This document shows positions 45,594 to 53,435 of a stretch of DNA of 64,000 bases, piece after piece; within the stretch, counting starts at the first letter, position 1, and every line of letters starts with the position of its first letter. The translations under genes were made by a program, and so were the position numbers. Source of the DNA: Bacilli bacterium (lineage in GTDB: Bacteria; Bacillota; Bacilli; Paenibacillales; NBRC-103111). The stretch is from the NCBI GenBank assembly GCA_028287395.1, contig JAQBPR010000127.1:1-64000 (forward strand). The letters run 5' to 3'. Under the pieces are notes generated by a model. The model saw only the letters and a list, made by a program, of their open reading frames with translations. It had not been told where the DNA came from and made no database searches.

Positions 45594-46273
45594 TTTATAT
45601 CCCACCTAAAGCTTTTTGACATTTTATCCCACTGGTCGATATTATCCGCTCCAAGTGGTGCCCACATAGTTAGGACTGCCAACTTGCCGTTTTTATAAAA
45701 ATAATAGCTTTCATTATCGAGACGAACCTGCTTTCCCGTAACGGAGTCTGCTTCCGAGTTTGAACTGTATGAAACCTTTATCGCTTTTTCTTGGGAAAGC
45801 GATACTTCTTGGATACGATCTATTTTTATCGCTCGTCCTGTTTTTGTCATTTCAACAATCTGAGTTCCTTTAATACTATCTACTGACGGTGCTTGCGTCG
45901 CGCTCTCAACCGCAACTTTCACTCCGTCCAGCTTGTCTGCAAAGTCAACGGCTGCTTCTTGTTCTTTTCGTGCCCATCCTTCCGGCACTTCAAGCGAATA
46001 ACCTCCCTTAACAGAACTGTAGTTAATAAACACCTGCGAATCAGAAATGTCCCCTGTAGGGTTTTTTTCTGGCGGAACGGGTTTATCGCTTGAAACTGGC
46101 GAAGAGGATGGCGAAGAGGACGGGGACTGGGAAGGAGGTGCAATAGTATACAGATTCGATGCGGGAGGTAAAGTAGTAGATATTTTTGGAGATTTAGTTT
46201 CGATTTTCCCACCGCAGCCTCCTAACAAAAAAACCAATATTAAAGCAATAAGCATACCTTTTTGTTTTTTCAT
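45590..46273 (-). CDS. Lipoprotein with proline/serine linker (ABC operon)
   Basis: This 227-residue secreted lipoprotein has a signal peptide ending in lipobox LLGGC. A low-complexity Ser/Pro linker follows at about residues 48–75, then a globular domain of about 150 residues that starts GYSLEVPEGWARKE, as in PsbP-like or DUF4367-like folds. It probably serves as the external partner of the MacB-like transporter. Start ATG 46273 has AAGGAAG upstream; GTG 46279 is possible. Confidence 0.78.
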   Translation of the reverse strand: MKKQKGMLIALILVFLLGGCGGKIETKSPKISTTLPPASNLYTIAPPSQSPSSSPSSSPVSSDKPVPPEKNPTGDISDSQVFINYSSVKGGYSLEVPEGWARKEQEAAVDFADKLDGVKVAVESATQAPSVDSIKGTQIVEMTKTGRAIKIDRIQEVSLSQEKAIKVSYSSNSEADSVTGKQVRLDNESYYFYKNGKLAVLTMWAPLGADNIDQWDKMSKSFRWDIK

Positions 46274-46468
46274 CTTCACTACACTTCCTTATTAAGTATT
46301 TTTAACTTTTTATAAGAACATATTTTATTATATGGTGTTGAAATGAGAGGACTATGAGAGGACAATGAGAATAAACGAAAAAATCAAATAGGTTATTATG
46401 ATTTACTAAATATGCCAAATTGTCACAGCAGATTTTTAAAGTGCAGCGCTAATATAAGAAACGAAAAG

Positions 46469-46493
46469 AACCTTTCTACTAGGTAGAAAGGTT
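46469..46493 (-). terminator. Terminator after the minus-strand ATP-grasp gene
   Basis: AACCTTTCTAC and GTAGAAAGGTT form an 11-bp stem with a 3-base loop, followed on the minus strand by CTTTTC. Confidence 0.75.
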
Positions 46494-46499
46494 AATCAA

Positions 46500-47276
46500 T
46501 TAGATCAGACGTTTATTGTGTTTTCGATAAGCGGAGTATAATCTACTTATTTTTCTAAAATATGTCTTATCTTTGAGTTTTTTAAAAAGGCTATGTGAGG
46601 GATTATGAAGGTTAATTTCAATAATCCAAATTCGTCCTTTTTTATCTACTGCAAGATCAATACCACTTTGAAATGAATAAAAGGGATATTTCTCAGAATA
46701 ATGAATAATTTTATAGCTTAAACTGATAAGTCGTTTCTTTATGCTTTCTATCTGCATTTTATTGAATTTTAATGATTTGATTAAGGCTTCTTCTATAGTT
46801 GTTGCGTAGCCTTTACCACTACTCAGATTCGATACAACACTTCCATGTCCGGACACCTTTGCAATCATCCCCGCATACTCCCACTTGCGGTTTCCGTCTC
46901 TCATCATCATTACCCTTATATCAAAAAATCTTCGTTTGATTTGCGCTAAATCAATTGTTTTCTGAATAATGAAAGATTGATTTGGGCTAATTTTTTTGAT
47001 TTTATTATACAAATCTTTTGTCGAAGGAGAAAAGTTAGCTTTTCCACGAACTTTAACAAATTGATATCCATTTACGGTTTTCCATACTTTTATTATTCCT
47101 TTTCCAGTATGCTGGGTGTTTGCTTTAATATATACACTATTATATTTGTTCATGAATGAGGAGAATGAACTTGGTGTGAAAAAAGCTGTCTGTGGCAAAT
47201 GTTTTACGATTTCTGGGCTTTTAGCGTAAAAACGATGAAGCTTCCATTTTGCCAGCCTTGCTAGCTTTTCATTCAT
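46500..47276 (-). CDS. YheC/YheD-family ATP-grasp protein
   Basis: This 258-residue protein starts KLARLAKWKLHRFYAKSPEIVKHLPQT and carries the ATP-grasp pieces VYIKANTQHTGKGI, FDIRVMMMRDGNRKWEYAGMIAK and WIIEINLHNPSHSLF. The family is restricted to spore formers and associated with the spore coat; its substrate is unknown. Two relatives lie on the opposite strand beyond panD. It starts at ATG 47276 behind AAAGGA. Confidence 0.83.
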   Translation of the reverse strand: MNEKLARLAKWKLHRFYAKSPEIVKHLPQTAFFTPSSFSSFMNKYNSVYIKANTQHTGKGIIKVWKTVNGYQFVKVRGKANFSPSTKDLYNKIKKISPNQSFIIQKTIDLAQIKRRFFDIRVMMMRDGNRKWEYAGMIAKVSGHGSVVSNLSSGKGYATTIEEALIKSLKFNKMQIESIKKRLISLSYKIIHYSEKYPFYSFQSGIDLAVDKKGRIWIIEINLHNPSHSLFKKLKDKTYFRKISRLYSAYRKHNKRLI

Positions 47277-47356
47277 ACCATCATATCCTTTACTTTTTGA
47301 TACCGATATTGATAATTATTGAAGGTCTAACGATTTCGATAGGCTTATATTTGGTT

Positions 47357-47758
47357 TTATTGTGGGTTCTCAAACAATGGTTTAGGTATGGAAAGATCAT
47401 GAATTTCTACCCGTATAATCTGATTAAGTCCATCTACAAATACTACTTTCGGCAGAAGAGATGCGACCTCCGCTTCATTCATCATTCCTAGACTCAAAAT
47501 AATGATCAAATCACCTGGTTCAAACAGATGTGCAGGTGGGCCGTTTAAGCATATTTTTCCGGATCCTTCCGGTGCTGGAAGAGCATAAGTTTTCCACCGA
47601 GTCGCATTCCTAAGACTTGTCACCTGAATCATTTCGTAAGGATTAATGTTCGATTCTCTCATTAATCCTGCATCAATTGTAATGCTACCGACATAGTTCA
47701 AATTGGCTTCCGTCACGGTAGCTTGATGAATTTTCCCTTTACACATCAAACGGAGCAT
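47357..47758 (-). CDS. panD: Aspartate 1-decarboxylase
   Basis: This 133-residue pyruvoyl enzyme makes beta-alanine for pantothenate. Self-cleavage occurs at G24–S25 (NYVGSITID). K9, R54 and Y58 of the active site are present, as is the GSGKICLNGPPAHLFEPGD block. The ATG follows CAAAGGAG. It is normally in an operon with panB and panC; here it is alone inside a cluster of ATP-grasp genes. An uncharted small frame (47746–47901) precedes it. Confidence 0.92.
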   Translation of the reverse strand: MLRLMCKGKIHQATVTEANLNYVGSITIDAGLMRESNINPYEMIQVTSLRNATRWKTYALPAPEGSGKICLNGPPAHLFEPGDLIIILSLGMMNEAEVASLLPKVVFVDGLNQIIRVEIHDLSIPKPLFENPQ

Positions 47759-47940
47759 ATCAGTTCTCCTTTGTCTTTGGTCGTATATTTAATAATATGA
47801 AAAGGAATATCACTCGGCTTGTGTTTATGCCCATTTGTATTCTGATCTAAGGCAATAGCCGTTCCCACCGATAAAAGTCTGTATAAGATAGCAGATGACA
47901 CTCGTATAGGCTTCAGTAATAAGGAGAGAAGGTAAATGTA

Positions 47941-48702
47941 ATGCCTGGAAAATGGGGTTTGCACACGTTTTATTTGAAGGATCACAATATTAAACGAATA
48001 CTGCCAGAGACACGCCTATTAAGCGGAACTTCTCTTAGGGAATTACTTCGACAATACGGCTCGGTATACATTAAACCCAATATGGAGCACACAGGAAAAG
48101 GTATTATGAAAGCATGGAAATCCGATAAGGAATACCATCTAGTTAAAGTAAATGATCGGAAAATGCGGTTTTTTGGAATCAATACACTAATAAAACACAT
48201 ATTGAAAATAACCGGAAAAAAGCCATATATCGTCCAAAGGACAATCCAACTTGACACCTATTTTGGTCGTCCATACGATATTCGGGTAATGATGATGAGG
48301 GACAAGAACAACAAGTGGCTTTACACGGGGATGCTTGCTAAAGTTATGGGGCCTTCGAGCATTATTAGTAATGTACAACGCGGTCGAGGTTATGTCACAA
48401 CGGTTGACCAAGTTTTGAAGGAATCTTCGAATTCAAAACCCAAACAACATAAAGAAATAGAAGGTAAACTGATTCAAACAAGCTACGTGATTTGCAATAG
48501 GTTTAACCGGTACAAATACAGTTCACAAATTGGGATTGATTATGCTGTGGACCATCGATGTCGACTTTGGCTGATCGAGGTAAATTTTGATTTTCCGTCA
48601 CATTCACTTTTCGCACGTTTACCGGATAAATCCATGTATCACCTTATTAAACGTAGACGTGCAGAATATCTGAAATTCAGAAAGCGCCAAAAGATTAAGT
48701 GA
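47941..48702 (+). CDS. YheC/YheD-family ATP-grasp protein
   Basis: This 253-residue paralogue of the protein at 46500 begins GKWGLHTFYLKDHNIKRILPETRLLSG and carries VYIKPNMEHTGKGI, YDIRVMMMRDKNNKWLYTGMLAK and WLIEVNFDFPSHSLF. The glutamate–asparagine pair near the end is the metal-binding part of ATP-grasp enzymes. A GGAGAGAAGG site lies upstream. It is divergent from panD and followed after 23 bases by a broken third copy. Confidence 0.83.
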   Translation: MPGKWGLHTFYLKDHNIKRILPETRLLSGTSLRELLRQYGSVYIKPNMEHTGKGIMKAWKSDKEYHLVKVNDRKMRFFGINTLIKHILKITGKKPYIVQRTIQLDTYFGRPYDIRVMMMRDKNNKWLYTGMLAKVMGPSSIISNVQRGRGYVTTVDQVLKESSNSKPKQHKEIEGKLIQTSYVICNRFNRYKYSSQIGIDYAVDHRCRLWLIEVNFDFPSHSLFARLPDKSMYHLIKRRRAEYLKFRKRQKIK

Positions 48703-48725
48703 ATTCGTGAAAAGTTTAAGGATAG

Positions 48726-49362
48726 ATGCCTAGTTCAATACGAATGAATGAATCATATATCGAATTGAAAAAGCCTACTGGAGGAATTATTGAGAAATTA
48801 AAAAATATAAAAAATAGTGGTCAACATATAGGGAGTAAGTGGAATAAGACCAACGTATTATTGGGAAATCGGGAGATAAGTAAATACATTCCAAAAACCA
48901 AAAAGCTAAATCAATTCGTACTAAAGTCGATGCTGGATGAGTTTAAGATGGTTTACTTAAAACCGATCAACGGTACTTATGGCAATGGTGTTATACGAGT
49001 GGAGAAGCATGAGGAAGGTGAGGAAGTAACATTTCATTATCAGATGGGGATAGAAAAAAAGAATTTCTTATCTCTTCCTTCTTTATATCGTTATATCATA
49101 CTTTAAACCGTATATGTCAGAAGAACAAATTACTGAATACAATAATATTCTGGAAAAGTTAGGACATGATATCGCAGTCGTCATGAACAAAAAATATTTA
49201 ATGCTCAACATGCTCGGTGTTGATGTAGGTGTGGATAGAAGCTTCCATCCTTGGATTATAGAAGTAAATACAAATCCAGATCTCTATATTTTCAAAAAAT
49301 TAAAGAATAAAGAAATTTTTCGAAAGGTTTTTCGTTATGCCAAAAGACTAAAAAGAGCCTAG
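48726..49362 (+). pseudogene. Broken third YheC/YheD ATP-grasp gene
   Basis: A first frame (to 49106) encodes the N-terminal part with KWNKTNVLLGNREISKYIPKT and VYLKPINGTYGNGVIRVEK. A stop then follows. A second frame from 49114 encodes the C-terminal part ending WIIEVNTNPDLYIFKKLKNKE. The central ATP-grasp segment of roughly 80–100 residues (the FRVMMMRD-type region seen in the paralogues) is missing between them, so this is a deletion and not just a frameshift. Confidence 0.75.
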
Positions 49363-49491
49363 AAAATCGAATCATTGCTTATCCACATATCTCTGAAAGG
49401 TTTATGATTCTGATGATTTTAGCCTGAAACGCGAAATCAGACCTACAACTAAACCTGAATTTGGTTATGCTAATTTTGATGATTAGTGTTC

Positions 49492-49641
49492 TTATTTTTC
49501 TGGAGTTCGATCTATAAATAACCTAGTTACAGATGTGGTATCACCTTGTTCTTTTTCTTCCTCAGTCGCTTTTTCTTCAAGAGGATCGTGCATATTTATG
49601 CTTGGTGCTATTGTCGGTTCATGGTTTTTCTTATCGGTCAT
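49492..49641 (-). CDS. Small acidic orphan protein (49 aa)
   Basis: On the minus strand a perfect AAAAGGAG site lies 8 bases before the ATG at 49641. The 49-residue product is very acidic and hydrophilic (DPLEEKATEEEKEQGD) and ends TRLFIDRTPEK. It follows a small membrane peptide gene by 26 bases, and the two probably share a message. No family is recognised. The stretch 49363–49491 shows nothing further. Confidence 0.55.
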   Translation of the reverse strand: MTDKKNHEPTIAPSINMHDPLEEKATEEEKEQGDTTSVTRLFIDRTPEK

Positions 49642-49667
49642 AAAGTTAGCTCCTTTTAACAATTAAT

Positions 49668-49781
49668 TTATCTCCACAAAGCAGTAACAACAGCGGCAAT
49701 TAATACAATAGCTGTAATAACAATAATTCCAATGATATGACCAAAATTCTTAGTATCTGATTTCACAAAAACACATCCCAT
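49668..49781 (-). CDS. Single-span membrane micropeptide (37 aa)
   Basis: On the minus strand a short frame encodes KSDTKNFG followed by a long hydrophobic helix (HIIGIIVITAIVLIAAVVTALWR). The start could be ATG 49781, or GTG 49766 with GGGATGTG before it. It precedes the acidic gene at 49492. Small one-helix proteins of this kind are common in spore formers, but the family is not known to me. Confidence 0.48.
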   Translation of the reverse strand: MGCVFVKSDTKNFGHIIGIIVITAIVLIAAVVTALWR

Positions 49782-49901
49782 TATCAAGATATAAATAATT
49801 TATCCAATGTTATGAAATTTATCCTTATCAGATGTACTTATTGAATAAAACCGCCATTAATATGGCGGCTAGAGGAATATTATTCATCAATATACTCTTC
49901 T

Positions 49902-50420
49902 TCAAAGAATTCTTCTTGCAGTAATATAACGTTTTTGATAATTTTTTAAATCACCAATTGTTACACCATAAACCGATCCCGTTGTATTATGAATAAATTT
50001 TCCATTACCAATGTAAATCCCTACATGTCCAATTTTTCCTGGGGTTCCAACACTAAAGAATATTAGATCACCTTTTTGTAGATTATTCTTATTAACATAC
50101 GTACCTTGCTTGCTTTGAGCATTCGATCCCCAAATTAGATTAATTCCTTCTTTTGCAAATATGAATTTCGTGAAGGATGAACAGTCGAATATTAGGTGTT
50201 TAGGATCATTTACTCCAAATTTATAATGAACTTTACCGATTAATGATTCTGCTGATACTATTATTCTATCTGCTTTTTGTTGAGACGCAGAACTAGCTTG
50301 AACAGCTTGTACCGAAGAAGCATGAACTAAATTATTACTAGTCAAAAATGTTGAATAAAGAAAGATTGATAAGCACCCTACACCGATAATTACTCTTTTA
50401 ATCAGTTTTTGGTTTACCAT
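49902..50420 (-). CDS. Secreted NlpC/P60 peptidoglycan hydrolase
   Basis: This 172-residue protein has a signal peptide (to about residue 34, …VHAS) and an NlpC/P60 domain. The catalytic cysteine lies in FDCSSFTKFI and the histidine in GHVGIYIGNGKFIHNT. These enzymes cut D-Glu–diamino acid bonds in cell-wall peptides. TAGGAGGAG precedes the ATG. No SH3 or LysM domain is present, so it is a minimal single-domain form. Confidence 0.88.
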   Translation of the reverse strand: MVNQKLIKRVIIGVGCLSIFLYSTFLTSNNLVHASSVQAVQASSASQQKADRIIVSAESLIGKVHYKFGVNDPKHLIFDCSSFTKFIFAKEGINLIWGSNAQSKQGTYVNKNNLQKGDLIFFSVGTPGKIGHVGIYIGNGKFIHNTTGSVYGVTIGDLKNYQKRYITARRIL

Positions 50421-50478
50421 ATTCTCCTCCTAAAAACGTATTTTGAAGATATGGGAAGTATAACACTCCATTCTAGGA

Positions 50479-50604
50479 ATGTTTACCGGTAAATCCGACC
50501 ACATCTATATGATAAAAGTGTGGAAAGACGAAAGGGAAGTTGCGATAACTGAAATTCCCGCTTATGTAGATAGAGACAAAACACAAAAAATTCCTCTTCC
50601 GTAG
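50479..50604 (+). CDS. Small orphan frame before a terminator (41 aa)
   Basis: A 41-codon frame from ATG 50479 encodes a soluble peptide (IYMIKVWKDEREVAITEIPAYVDRDK) and ends 26 bases before a clean terminator. The GGA directly before the ATG is too close to act as a good ribosome site, so this may be the tail of a decayed gene. Confidence 0.3.
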   Translation: MFTGKSDHIYMIKVWKDEREVAITEIPAYVDRDKTQKIPLP

Positions 50605-50630
50605 TTAATCGAGGATACTGAGTATTTTCT

Positions 50631-50654
50631 AAAGTCACTCAAATGAGTGGCTTT
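50631..50654 (+). terminator. Terminator
   Basis: AAAGTCACTC pairs with GAGTGGCTTT (one T·G pair) around an AAAT loop, followed by TTATTTTG. Confidence 0.75.
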
Positions 50655-50735
50655 TTATTTTGTTTATGAAAGGAATGAATACGTGGATAAAGTCAACGAT
50701 GACAAAGAAAGTGGTAGTGAGTAATGAATTAAGAA

Positions 50736-50757
50736 AAGCTCCCTTATTAAGGAGCTT
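50736..50757 (-). terminator. Terminator for the gene at 50764
   Basis: AAGCTCC and GGAGCTT form a 7-bp stem just beyond the minus-strand stop; the minus-strand side continues with TTTTC. Confidence 0.6.
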
Positions 50758-50763
50758 AAATTT

Positions 50764-51030
50764 TTATGCAATTAAAGCAATAGCCAAAAGATCAAATAGT
50801 GCTAGTGTTAAAATTGATTGTCTGCCTCCGAATCCGAATCCCAATGCAGATGTTTTTGCCTTTTTATTAGATATAGTTGCTTGTCCATACGATGTGGTTC
50901 CAGAAGTGTCTAAATAGACATTCTGTTGATCCACATCAACAATAACGCCTTCATGACGCTGTCCATAAACTGTATGAACGGAGACTTTGCGATTTAAACA
51001 GCTATTACACGCATGATATTCTTCGTACAT
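50764..51030 (-). CDS. Hypothetical protein with CxxC and C-terminal hydrophobic tail (88 aa)
   Basis: AGTGAGGTGA lies before the ATG at 51030. The 88-residue product starts YEEYHACNSCLNRKVSVHTVYGQRHEGVIVDVDQQNVYLD, which suggests a small beta-barrel (Sm/SH3-like) with a CxxC pair. It ends in a hydrophobic segment (SILTLALFDLLAIALIA) after a glycine-rich GFGFGG patch. Such short proteins with a hydrophobic tail occur in spore-forming bacteria. An opposite plus-strand frame over the same bases is rejected. Confidence 0.6.
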   Translation of the reverse strand: MYEEYHACNSCLNRKVSVHTVYGQRHEGVIVDVDQQNVYLDTSGTTSYGQATISNKKAKTSALGFGFGGRQSILTLALFDLLAIALIA

Positions 51031-51175
51031 ATTATCACCTCACTTTTTTTACTATTATATAAAAAAATAATGGTATAAGTGAGGGCTTCCATAATTAAAG
51101 TTTAATTTGCTGTACCCAATGCATAATTTACCATTCTTTTGCAAACCCTTTAAATAAAATAAAGGAGGGAAATAG

Positions 51176-51589
51176 ATGCAGGGTCGGAATGAAGCGCTCA
51201 AGATTCTCGGTCTTCCAGAGGAAGCTAATCGTCAGCAGATTGAAAGCCGATATTTTCATTTGGTGAAAAAATACAAATATCTCGCGCATGATGAGCAGCC
51301 ATCTCCAGGGGAACCGCTATTTGTAACTATTAACGAGGCCTACCGCTTTTTAATCGGTTTTGTACCAATGCAAAAAATTCAGTTTAGAGAGCTGAATTGG
51401 CGGGAAAGGATTAATTATATCCGAGAGTATTATATAATGGAGATCTCAATTGGTCTGCTAATTGCTTTATTTGTCTTTGCAGCTGCGATACAAATACATT
51501 CTTTTAGCAAGGTACTCCAGACTGGAACTAATAATTCCGGTATTACCTCTACAGTAGGAAATCCTCTCCCAAAATCTCCATGCGAATAA
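51176..51589 (+). CDS. J-domain-like membrane protein without the HPD motif
   Basis: The first 65 of 137 residues resemble a J domain (EALKILGLPEEANRQQIESRYFHLVKKYK), but the HPD tripeptide needed to stimulate DnaK is absent. One membrane helix follows at about residues 88–108 (EISIGLLIALFVFAAAI), then a short Ser/Thr-rich tail. An AAAGGAGGG site supports the start. It may be an adaptor. A strong terminator follows at 51672. Confidence 0.7.
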   Translation: MQGRNEALKILGLPEEANRQQIESRYFHLVKKYKYLAHDEQPSPGEPLFVTINEAYRFLIGFVPMQKIQFRELNWRERINYIREYYIMEISIGLLIALFVFAAAIQIHSFSKVLQTGTNNSGITSTVGNPLPKSPCE

Positions 51590-51671
51590 AAAAACAATGC
51601 AACTTAGGAATATCCAACGCCTAGGGATCTGTAGAAGAAAGGTCAGGAAAATTTTCCTTACCTCAAAAATT

Positions 51672-51708
51672 AAAACACACTAATCGATAAACAATTAGTG
51701 TGTTTTTT
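51672..51708 (+). terminator. Terminator
   Basis: AAAACACACTAAT pairs with ATTAGTGTGTTTT, a 13-bp stem with a 9-base loop followed by T. Confidence 0.85.
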
Positions 51709-51870
51709 ATATTTTATTTTAATTTAGTAAAGGAACGCCGTGGCGCTTAGAAGGTCAACCACGAATCATAAAAAAGTCAAACAGGACGCTAATTGGCGAA
51801 AAAGTAGTATAGAAAGTTGCGAATTCGGATATCTTTACATAAGTAAACTGTTTAAGGGGGAGTAGTGATT

Positions 51871-51999
51871 ATGAAGATTGTGATTCCAAGCACAATTGAA
51901 AAACAACCAAAACAGCCTTTGTTGTGCGTTGGATGTATTTGGGGCACGTGGGAAGGAACTATTCAGTATTGTCCAAGAGTAAAATGTGTTAAAATATAA
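51871..51999 (+). CDS. Small four-cysteine protein (42 aa)
   Basis: AAGGGGGAG lies 9 bases before the ATG at 51871. The 42-residue product has CVGC and, 15 residues on, CPRVKC, a spacing suited to one zinc or iron site, with two tryptophans between them. I know no such family by name. It lies just before the tRNA and could be the last gene of the preceding unit or the edge of the island. Confidence 0.5.
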   Translation: MKIVIPSTIEKQPKQPLLCVGCIWGTWEGTIQYCPRVKCVKI

Positions 52000-52028
52000 A
52001 TTGAGCCATAAAATAAGGGTTTAAATTT

Positions 52029-52102
52029 AGGGAATTAGCAAAGTGGTAATGCACGGGACTCTGACTCCCGCATCGGTGGTTCGATCCCATCATTCCCTGC
52101 CA
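52029..52102 (+). tRNA. tRNA-Gln, anticodon CTG
   Basis: The 7-bp acceptor AGGGAAT pairs fully with ATTCCCT, followed by G and an encoded CCA. The anticodon arm CGGGA-CTCTGAC-TCCCG gives anticodon CTG (reads CAG, glutamine). The T arm GGTGG-TTCGATC-CCATC is regular with one G·U pair. It stands alone without other tRNAs. A terminator is found at 52221. Confidence 0.9.
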
Positions 52103-52220
52103 ATTATTAAATAATTCAGCACAGTAGCTTTTCAGGCTATGAATTTTATTCAGACAATATTATCCCTGTCATAACTAGCAGCAACAACCCAAGTCCATAT
52201 GTAATAATAGCAGATGCATC

Positions 52221-52257
52221 AAAAATCCTCATTGGCTTATGCTGATGAGGATTTTTT
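52221..52257. terminator. Bidirectional terminator
   Basis: AAAAATCCTCAT pairs with ATGAGGATTTTT around a 12-base loop, with T-rich sequence after it. It lies 118 bases beyond the tRNA. Confidence 0.75.
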
Positions 52258-52417
52258 ATTTGACCACAGCCATTAGCTCCGCCCCCCTGATTTTTCACTT
52301 TCCGCACAGCTTAGTTGAAGATCAGCTATTCAAGCTTGTACAGGTGAGGGGCTTTTTTTGTTTTACTTCTACAAGCAATCAATTAGAAAAAGACATAAAA
52401 AAGTCCTGGGGGGGTAA

Positions 52418-52570
52418 TCATTCGTGCTTAACATTCCGTTCATCTTCGATAACAGACACATCGAAATCTCCACACTTCGGACACCTAATAATATCACCAG
52501 ATTTTAAATCAACAACAAAAGACGACTCATTACATTTCTTGCAGCCGACTAACGCTTTTAATGATTCCAT
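52418..52570 (-). CDS. Small zinc-ribbon protein (50 aa)
   Basis: On the minus strand TTAAGGAGAAG lies 7 bases before the ATG at 52570. The 50-residue product has VGCKKCNES and, 20 residues later, CPKCGDFDVS, a classic two-knuckle zinc ribbon. It would bind one zinc and may contact nucleic acid or a protein partner. The 115-residue frame on the other strand is its shadow. Target unknown. Confidence 0.68.
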   Translation of the reverse strand: MESLKALVGCKKCNESSFVVDLKSGDIIRCPKCGDFDVSVIEDERNVKHE

Positions 52571-52759
52571 TATATCTTCTCCTTAACTACAAAATACTCA
52601 AACGATTTGTTATTCAGTGTTACCCGTACTTATAAAGAGTATTCAATGTAACTTGCATCCTCAGTAGATTCTATTCACAAATGATAAGACGAAATTGTGG
52701 TGACAACTAGGGCTAACAAGGCATAGACTAATGCACAGACTATTCAAGGAGGGAATCCA

Positions 52760-53185
52760 ATGCAGTTTTATTATGGTGATAAAATGCCGCTTCGTATATT
52801 GGATGAAGGGGAATTTTGGAAGCTTCAGGAATCGGAACATACAGATGTCATTCGAGCGCTCGTACCAAATCTGGAAACACAATTCGTTCAAGCGTTAAAA
52901 TCATGGGAACAAGCATTTTCACGCACACAGGCCACGTTTGTGCAGTATATTGAAACGGTAGTTAGATCGGGACAGCATTTTAACCCGCAATTTTACACTC
53001 AAGTATTACAGCTTGTCCAGTTCGCCACGAAGCAAAGCCAACAATTTATTTCACTGCTGAATCAACTCGGCACGGAAAGTCAGGCACTGAAACAAAATCC
53101 GACTGCTATTGTCGTTTTAAATCATATAAGACGCGAATCGGAATATTTTATAGGCATATCACAAGCATTTTTGTACAATCAATAA
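52760..53185 (+). CDS. DUF2935-like helical protein, half length (141 aa)
   Basis: The 141-residue helical product starts LRILDEGEFWKLQESEHTDVIR, a pattern shared with DUF2935 four-helix-bundle proteins of spore formers. It ends HIRRESEYFIGI, supplying the E-x-x-H type residues. Full members usually have two such bundles; only one is present, with an intact start (AGGAGG) and terminator. Metal binding is possible but unproven. Confidence 0.65.
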   Translation: MQFYYGDKMPLRILDEGEFWKLQESEHTDVIRALVPNLETQFVQALKSWEQAFSRTQATFVQYIETVVRSGQHFNPQFYTQVLQLVQFATKQSQQFISLLNQLGTESQALKQNPTAIVVLNHIRRESEYFIGISQAFLYNQ

Positions 53186-53192
53186 ATCAATT

Positions 53193-53217
53193 GGCTCCCT
53201 TCGTGGAGCTTTTTTTA
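53193..53217 (+). terminator. Terminator
   Basis: GGCTCC pairs with GGAGCT around CTTCGT (one G·T pair), followed by eight T. Confidence 0.85.
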
Positions 53218-53435
53218 TGGGTCGGTTCTTTTTTATAGCATATAGGGATGACTAAACGTTGTTGGTATTTTATTCCTCCTAGCGGGGATTTGACTTACAA
53301 CATCAGTCTATGGGGAATCCCCTATATTAGACACGGCTAATACCTATAATTAAAAAAAGGGGGTGTTCTTTTTAACGCATTTGCTCCATCCTATGACTTC
53401 ATTACAAACATGTTATAACGGGATTTAAGCGCATC

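Noticed and set aside
47746-47901. Small minus-strand frame before panD (52 codons from GTG 47901)
   Set aside because: The product looks protein-like (YRLLSVGTAIALDQNTNG), but there is no convincing ribosome site, and the panD ribosome site lies inside it. Left open and not called.
50660-50917. Plus-strand frame of 85 codons
   Set aside because: Overlaps the better supported minus-strand gene at 50764 and crosses its terminator.
52239-52586. Plus-strand frame of 115 codons
   Set aside because: Shadow of the minus-strand zinc-ribbon gene at 52418 and of a terminator; no ribosome site.
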